Assembly: GCA_934437695.1 (NCBI GenBank)
Contig: CAKSAW010000041.1
Coordinates: 1 to 9,738 of the forward strand
Length of the DNA stretch: 9,738 nucleotides
Direction: 5' to 3'
Source: an uncultured Blautia sp.
GTDB lineage: Bacteria; Bacillota; Clostridia; Lachnospirales; Lachnospiraceae
Both the position numbers and the translations under genes were made by a program. Below, piece after piece: positions 5,807 through 9,738 of this stretch. The notes below the pieces were generated by a model that searched no databases, was not told the DNA's origin, and saw only the letters and a program-made list of their open reading frames with translations. The stretch's first letter is position 1, and each line of letters opens with the position of its first letter.

Positions 5807-7195
5807 ATGGTATTTAACAGTATATTTTTTATATTCTGCTTTCTCCCGGTTTTCATGCTGATCTACTATCTGGTACCGGGAAAGCTCCGTAATCTGCTGC
5901 TGTTTTTGGGCAGTCTGATTTTTTATGCCTGGGGAGAACCTGTATATGTGATCCTTATACTTTTTTCCAGTATCTTTAACTATTATATGGGGACGGAACT
6001 GGAACGTTTATTTTATGATGACAAAAAACAGAAAATCAACCTGGTCTTTTCAATCATTGTAAATCTTGCGATCCTTGTTTTCTTTAAATATTATGGATTT
6101 TTGCTTGGAACCATCGGAGGGATCACAGGTATCCACATTCCTCACCCGGAACTTTCGCTTCCTATAGGACTTTCTTTTTACACATTTCGTAACCTGTCCT
6201 ATCTTTTTGATATTTATTTGAGTAAGATCAATGCACAGCGAAACTTCCTGACCTTTGCAGTATACAGCACCATGTTTCCTTATACATCTGCGGGACCTAT
6301 CGTCCGCTATGCAGATATAGCAGAGCAGCTGAAACAGCGCACCATTAATATCTCCAGATTCGGTATCGGTGCAGAGCTGTTTATCAAGGGTCTTGCCAAG
6401 AAAGTTCTTCTGGCAGATAATCTCTCTGTCCTGTATACCGGTATCTGCAGTCATTCTCAGATGTCTGTGCTTACAGCATGGATCGGCATCCTGGCTTACA
6501 CCATGCAGCTTTATTTTGACTTCAGCGGTTATTCAGATATGGCCATCGGTCTGGGAAAAATGCTGGGATTCGATTTTAATAAAAACTTTGATTATCCGTA
6601 TATTTCCACCAGTGTCTCTGAATTCTGGAGACGTTGGCACATTTCCCTTGGAAGCTGGTTCAGGGATTATATTTACATTCCTCTGGGAGGCAACCGTGTT
6701 TCCACCCAAAAGCATATCCGCAACATTCTTGTTGTATGGGCACTTACAGGTCTGTGGCACGGTGCAAGCTGGAATTTCGTACTGTGGGGTGTTTATTACG
6801 GACTTTTCCTTTTACTTGAGAAATTCCTGCTTCAGGATTTTCTTGAAAAAATACCATCATGGATCCGTACTGTATACACTATGCTGGTAGTCATGATCGG
6901 ATGGGTATTCTTCAGCCAGACAGATTTTGGTACTCTTGGTCATTACCTGGGAACCATGTTCGGGATTGGAGCCTGCGGTTTCATAGACAGTACTGCTCTT
7001 TACTATCTCAAGACAGGATTTATCCTTCTTCTGATCAGTACCCTTGCATGCCGCCCTGCCCCTTATCAGTATTTCAAACGTCTGATCAAACGTAGACCTG
7101 CTGCTGCAGTGATCATAAATCTTATCTTACTTGCATTAGCAGTTGCCTATATGGTTTATAATTCTTATACACCATTTTTATATGCAAAATTTTAG
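5807..7195 (+). CDS. MBOAT family O-acyltransferase (AlgI/PatA/DltB-like)
   Basis: A 462-residue multi-pass membrane protein, the usual length for AlgI-type MBOATs. Signature stretches in order are LPIGLSFYTF (118-127), AGPIVRY (162-168), YFDFSGYSDMAIG (236-248), EFWRRWHISLGSWFRDYIYIP (272-292, His278) and LTGLWHGASWNF (313-324), with the MBOAT catalytic His318. The C-terminal PFLYAKF matches the PFIYFxF ending of the family. Such proteins take an acyl group from a cytoplasmic donor, commonly acetyl-CoA, and pass it outward to a partner that modifies a polysaccharide, as AlgI does with AlgJ/AlgX and DltB with DltD. The common FPQLIAGPI block reads FPYTSAGPI here, a mild departure. GGAG at 5793-5796 lies 10 nt before the start. 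The gene sits between the DUF4358 and DHHW genes, which fits a cell-surface acylation complex. The donor and the acceptor glycan are unknown. Confidence 0.95.
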   Translation: MVFNSIFFIFCFLPVFMLIYYLVPGKLRNLLLFLGSLIFYAWGEPVYVILILFSSIFNYYMGTELERLFYDDKKQKINLVFSIIVNLAILVFFKYYGFLLGTIGGITGIHIPHPELSLPIGLSFYTFRNLSYLFDIYLSKINAQRNFLTFAVYSTMFPYTSAGPIVRYADIAEQLKQRTINISRFGIGAELFIKGLAKKVLLADNLSVLYTGICSHSQMSVLTAWIGILAYTMQLYFDFSGYSDMAIGLGKMLGFDFNKNFDYPYISTSVSEFWRRWHISLGSWFRDYIYIPLGGNRVSTQKHIRNILVVWALTGLWHGASWNFVLWGVYYGLFLLLEKFLLQDFLEKIPSWIRTVYTMLVVMIGWVFFSQTDFGTLGHYLGTMFGIGACGFIDSTALYYLKTGFILLLISTLACRPAPYQYFKRLIKRRPAAAVIINLILLALAVAYMVYNSYTPFLYAKF

Positions 7196-7207
7196 AAGGT
7201 AAACAGT

Positions 7208-8404
7208 ATGAAAAAATCATTAAGAAATTATCGCTTATTTTTCCACAGAATGGGACTTCTGTTTTTGTTTATCCCAATAGTTATATTTATAGCAGGTATT
7301 TTAATTCCTGACAGAGGTTTCTCAGAAAAAGAAAACCGTGTGCTTTCCTCACGACCTCCTTTAAATGGTTCCCAGATTGCTTCCGGAGGATTTGAAAAAC
7401 AATTTGAAACCTACGAAAATGATCAGTTTCCCCTTCGTGATCTGTGGATCACACTAAAAGCAGGAACTGACCGTCTGATGGGTAAAGTAGAAGCTAACGG
7501 TGTATATGTCGGAAAATCCGGATATCTTATAGAGGAGTTTAAGGCACCTGACCAGACACAATATGATGCCACTGTCAAGGCAATGGCTGACTTTGCGCAG
7601 AAACATTCTGATCTGAAACAATATGCACTTATCGCTCCAAATGCTGTCAATGTTTTAAGCAATAAGCTTCCTGCATTTGCCCCTGTTCAGGATCAGAACT
7701 ACTGGATTGACAGTCTGTCCGATTCACTCACCCAGGCAGGTATGACCTTTATTGATGTCCGTAATACCTTTAACGATCATAAAATGGAAGATCTTTATTA
7801 TCATACAGATCATCACTGGACTACGCAGGGTGCCTATTATGCATACCTTCAGGCAGCTAAGGATATGGGGATTAACACTTCATCTGATACATATGACAAA
7901 GCACCTGTTACCCGATCTTTCCAGGGAACCCTGTCTGCCAAAAGCGGATTCCGCTCTGGCGAGAAAGATGAAATTGACGTATTTTTCCCAACTGGAGATA
8001 ATACCATCTCCTCAGTAGTCAATTATGTAGATGAGCAGAAAAAAAGTGCCAGCTTCTATGATACGGAGAAACTTGACACACGTGATAAATACGCCTTATT
8101 CTTTGGCGGCAACCATGCTCAGATAAAAATCAGTACTCCCACAGAAGCTGATCATACGCTGCTTATACTCAAAGATTCCTATGCAAACAGCTTTGTACCT
8201 TTTCTTGCCCGACATTACCGCAAGATCATTATGATCGATCCACGATACTATTTCGGGGATCTTGAACAGCTGATGCAGGTTGAGAATGTCCAGGAGATTT
8301 TATATCTGTATAATGCAAATACCTTTTTTGCAGATACTTCTCTGGAACTTGCATTGTCAAATGAATCTGATGAAACTTCTGATATACAAAACACTGAACA
8401 ATGA
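7208..8404 (+). CDS. DHHW family protein (AlgX/AlgJ-like O-acetyltransferase)
   Basis: A 398-residue protein with an N-terminal hydrophobic anchor at about 15-33 and the defining DHHW motif at 201-204 in YHTDHHWTTQGA. In the related alginate acetyltransferases AlgX and AlgJ, a DxH pair and a distant Ser form the catalytic triad. The equivalents here are Asp201, His203 and probably Ser324 in LKDSYANSFVP (321-331), a GDS-like block. Such proteins act outside the membrane, receiving acyl groups from the MBOAT partner and transferring them to glycan hydroxyls. AAGG at 7196-7199 is 8 nt before the start, and only 12 nt separate it from the MBOAT gene. The last 15 or so residues are acidic and polar. 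It ends the operon just before a strong terminator. The role as the transferase partner of the upstream MBOAT is well supported by analogy, while the target polymer is not visible. Confidence 0.9.
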   Translation: MKKSLRNYRLFFHRMGLLFLFIPIVIFIAGILIPDRGFSEKENRVLSSRPPLNGSQIASGGFEKQFETYENDQFPLRDLWITLKAGTDRLMGKVEANGVYVGKSGYLIEEFKAPDQTQYDATVKAMADFAQKHSDLKQYALIAPNAVNVLSNKLPAFAPVQDQNYWIDSLSDSLTQAGMTFIDVRNTFNDHKMEDLYYHTDHHWTTQGAYYAYLQAAKDMGINTSSDTYDKAPVTRSFQGTLSAKSGFRSGEKDEIDVFFPTGDNTISSVVNYVDEQKKSASFYDTEKLDTRDKYALFFGGNHAQIKISTPTEADHTLLILKDSYANSFVPFLARHYRKIIMIDPRYYFGDLEQLMQVENVQEILYLYNANTFFADTSLELALSNESDETSDIQNTEQ

Positions 8405-8413
8405 TCTGTAACA

Positions 8414-8474
8414 AAAAAGTCCCCACTGGAAGCTCAATGCCGAGGAAACATTGACTTCCAGTAGGGATTTTTTT
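8414..8474. terminator. Strong, nearly symmetric rho-independent terminator
   Basis: The arms 8420-8439 and 8449-8467 pair over about 18 bp with one mismatch (C8424/A8463) and one bulge (C8433), around a 9-nt loop at 8440-8448. A T7 run follows at 8468-8474 and an A6 run precedes at 8414-8419. It therefore should stop the acylation operon 10 nt after its stop codon, and can also stop leftward transcripts coming from the LytTR side. Confidence 0.93.
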
Positions 8475-8477
8475 ACC

Positions 8478-8515
8478 TTTACACACACTTTTTCACACAC
8501 ACTTTTCACACATTT
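8478..8515. repeat. Three imperfect CA-tract units separated by T runs
   Basis: ACACACAC (8481-8488), CACACACAC (8494-8502) and CACACA (8507-8512) alternate with T3 to T5 runs, giving a period of about 13-14 nt. It is non-coding and lies just beyond the terminator. No function is evident. Confidence 0.6.
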
Positions 8516-8686
8516 CTTGATAATAGGTAGGTAGCTGATCTCAGCCAATAACACTGTCTATTGCATTCCCCGTTCCCAGTTTATCCGCTTTTTGTACCAA
8601 CTGTACCTTGGAATGTATTATATCAACATTTACATTGCTTTTAGCGTTTATGCAAATTCTTCACTTTATCTCGCAAAAATGTATCA
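8516..8686. other. Non-coding stretch between terminator and LytTR gene
   Basis: Together with 8405-8515 this makes 282 nt without a supported gene. It holds GCTGA/TCAGC arms around 8534-8545, CCAA/TTGG arms at 8597-8611 and, on the minus strand, an extended -10 box TGATATAAT at 8625-8617 without a good -35. Most simply it is the 3' untranslated region of the LytTR gene, whose transcript would end at the symmetric terminator. Confidence 0.5.
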
Positions 8687-9412
8687 TTATTCACTGCTGT
8701 CCATAAAATGATTTACAAAATAACTGTAATATGCATCCAGCATTTCTTTTCGGCCACGGACACGAATAGGAACAATGGTCCCATCTTTCATAACAAAATC
8801 ATCCTGTACGTCCTTCACATAGTCCATATTTACCAGATAACTCTGATGGCAGTGCAGGAACCGTTTCTCATTGATCCGTTTCTCAATTTCCGTCAGTTTA
8901 TCCACTGTTACGATTTCTGAACCATCAGCCATATGCAGGGTTACATTATGTTTATCGCTGTCAATATACATAATATCATCTGTATACGGATATCGATACT
9001 GTCTTCTGTTCTTGATCGCAACACGTCTTTTCATATCTGTTTTAAGGATCATATTCAGAAGCTTCATCAGCTTGTCTTCAGAAAATGGTTTCAGCAGATA
9101 TCCTGATGCCTGTACCTCGTAGCTCTCTATGGCATAGTCCGGCGATGCAGTAAGAAAAATGATCGGCACCTTACACTGTAGCTGGCGCAGCTTTCTTGCA
9201 GTTTCCATTCCATTAAGTTTCTTCATATAAATATCAAGAAAGAGAAGTTCCATGGCAATGTATCCCTCTTCTACATCAGCCACCAGCGTCTCTCCTGAAT
9301 CATATTCTACAATTGAAACCTCTTCATTTATTTCTTCAAAATACTGACTCAATATTTCTTTTAAAAGAAGTCTTTCAATCTCAACATCATCACAAACGAC
9401 GATTGTTTTCAT
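8687..9412 (-). CDS. LytTR family response regulator (AgrA/VirR type)
   Basis: From ATG 9412 the protein has 241 residues. The receiver domain (about 1-122) keeps the acidic pair Asp8/Asp9, the phosphoacceptor Asp60 in LLFLDIYM, Thr88 in FLTAS and Lys108 in LLKPF. The LytTR DNA-binding domain (about 128-232) carries the hallmark FLHCHQSYLVNMDYV at 185-199. LytTR regulators bind pairs of direct repeats about two helical turns apart and often control surface, virulence, bacteriocin or competence functions in answer to a histidine kinase. A longer frame opens at 9472, but that start falls almost at the predicted transcription start, whereas AAGGAG at 9420-9425 lies 7 nt before ATG 9412. No partner kinase is in the window: the flanking genes are the acylation operon and an unrelated-looking plus-strand gene, so it appears to be an orphan locally. 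Its targets are unknown. Confidence 0.93.
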   Translation of the reverse strand: MKTIVVCDDVEIERLLLKEILSQYFEEINEEVSIVEYDSGETLVADVEEGYIAMELLFLDIYMKKLNGMETARKLRQLQCKVPIIFLTASPDYAIESYEVQASGYLLKPFSEDKLMKLLNMILKTDMKRRVAIKNRRQYRYPYTDDIMYIDSDKHNVTLHMADGSEIVTVDKLTEIEKRINEKRFLHCHQSYLVNMDYVKDVQDDFVMKDGTIVPIRVRGRKEMLDAYYSYFVNHFMDSSE

Positions 9413-9419
9413 CTCATTT

Positions 9420-9425
9420 CTCCTT
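9420..9425 (-). promoter_or_regulatory. Ribosome binding site that fixes the LytTR gene start
   Basis: AAGGAG on the minus strand with a 7-nt spacer to ATG 9412. It argues against the 20-residue longer version starting at 9472, whose extra residues are also absent from normal receiver domains. Confidence 0.85.
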
Positions 9426-9482
9426 TCTTCATCAATACTATCACACTCCACCTTTATCCATAAATCAAACAATCACTTTTAA

Positions 9483-9511
9483 ATTATATATTCAGGATTC
9501 TGTGTATTCAA
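9483..9511 (-). promoter_or_regulatory. Predicted sigma-A promoter of the LytTR regulator gene
   Basis: On the minus strand TTGAAT (9511-9506) and a perfect TATAAT (9488-9483) are 17 nt apart. The predicted start is near 9476, giving a leader of about 64 nt. The gene therefore appears to be transcribed alone. Confidence 0.72.
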
Positions 9512-9605
9512 GTGTTTCTTCTGTTTATTTTACTTTTTTATATCACTTCAGAAAAATACAATCAGAACATTCAACAAAGTTCGCTAAAAAAGCCTTCTTA
9601 AGATG

Positions 9606-9634
9606 CAAACATATTCTGTTTTTTGTGTTATACT
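9606..9634 (+). promoter_or_regulatory. Predicted extended -10 promoter for the rightmost gene
   Basis: TGTTATACT (9626-9634) is an extended -10 element. CAAACA (9606-9611) lies 17 nt upstream of the -10 hexamer and matches the -35 consensus at only three positions. Transcription would start near 9641, about 30 nt before the ATG at 9670. Confidence 0.55.
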
Positions 9635-9669
9635 ATATTACAGCTATCACAACAGAAAGAGGGAATTAT

Positions 9670-9738
9670 ATGCGTCAGGAAAAATTTAAAATGGAACGTC
9701 AGGGATTAATAAATGTGGGAGATGAAATAGAAATTTCC
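9670..9738 (+). CDS. Start of a gene, possibly TRAM-domain RNA methyltransferase (RlmD/TrmA type), truncated by window end
   Basis: Only 23 codons are visible. The start is well supported: AGAGGG at 9658-9663 lies 6 nt before ATG and a promoter lies at 9606-9634. The peptide has a basic beginning (MRQEKFKMERQG) and then NVGDEIEIS. The VGDEIEI stretch resembles the first strand of the TRAM domain that opens RlmD-type 23S rRNA uracil-C5 methyltransferases in many Firmicutes. That reading rests on a very short stretch and could be wrong; other proteins with small beta-barrel N-termini could look alike. Confidence 0.4.
   Translation, partial: MRQEKFKMERQGLINVGDEIEIS

Noticed and set aside
6369..6890. 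173-residue frame inside the MBOAT gene, and other frames within it on both strands
   Set aside because: These overlap a gene with clear MBOAT motifs throughout, and none shows recognisable motifs or a ribosome binding site.
8357..8554. Minus-strand 65-residue frame across the terminator
   Set aside because: It reads through the terminator hairpin and the CA tracts into the end of the DHHW gene, so it is very unlikely to be translated.
8596..8604. Minus-strand ACAGTTGGT, a full match to the degenerate LytTR half-site
   Set aside because: There is no second direct half-site 21-22 bp away on the same strand, and the consensus is degenerate enough that several matches are expected in this window.
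9413..9472. Longer LytTR start at 9472 adding 20 residues
   Set aside because: It starts about 4 nt from the predicted transcription start, lacks a ribosome binding site, and the extra residues precede the normal beginning of a receiver domain.

Overview
The window looks like the chromosome of a low-GC gut Clostridium relative, most likely a Lachnospiraceae member (Blautia/Dorea/Mediterraneibacter type). This rests on the protein families present (a Csp-like subtilase, DUF308 and DUF4358 proteins, a DHHW protein, a LytTR regulator), AT-rich intergenic DNA, strong AGGAGG-type ribosome binding sites, and use of GTG and TTG starts. No rRNA, tRNA, CRISPR array, transposase or integrase gene was seen.

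Layout. (1) Positions 1-4268 hold four minus-strand genes in close succession that probably form one operon: a six-helix DUF308 membrane protein with a long acidic tail, an arginase-family metalloenzyme, an Lgt-family membrane protein with an altered active site, and a Csp-like S8 protease cut by the window start. (2) Positions 4269-4500 are a divergent promoter region. It has a sigma-A-like promoter in each direction and a 21-bp tandem repeat placed between the rightward promoter and its first start codon. (3) Positions 4501-8404 hold four plus-strand genes: a membrane-anchored SGNH hydrolase, a DUF4358 protein, an MBOAT O-acyltransferase and a DHHW (AlgX/AlgJ-like) protein. They end at a strong, nearly symmetric hairpin terminator. 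(4) Positions 8475-8686 are non-coding. (5) A LytTR response regulator is on the minus strand at 8687-9412 with its own promoter. (6) A plus-strand gene starts at 9670 and runs out of the window. Its first 23 residues resemble the TRAM-domain start of an RlmD-type RNA methyltransferase.

How the genes work together. The 4501-8404 cluster has the parts list of an extracytoplasmic polysaccharide acylation system. The MBOAT protein would move acyl groups (probably acetyl) across the membrane. The DHHW protein and/or the SGNH protein would place them on, or remove them from, a surface glycan. The DUF4358 protein has no known biochemical role and is translationally coupled to the SGNH gene, so it is the least understood part of the machine. 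The leader of this operon also has two features that may control it: homopolymer runs inside the promoter spacer, and the 21-bp tandem repeat. The LytTR regulator nearby could be involved, but nothing in the sequence proves it. The minus-strand operon mixes membrane, metalloenzyme and protease genes with no obvious shared pathway.
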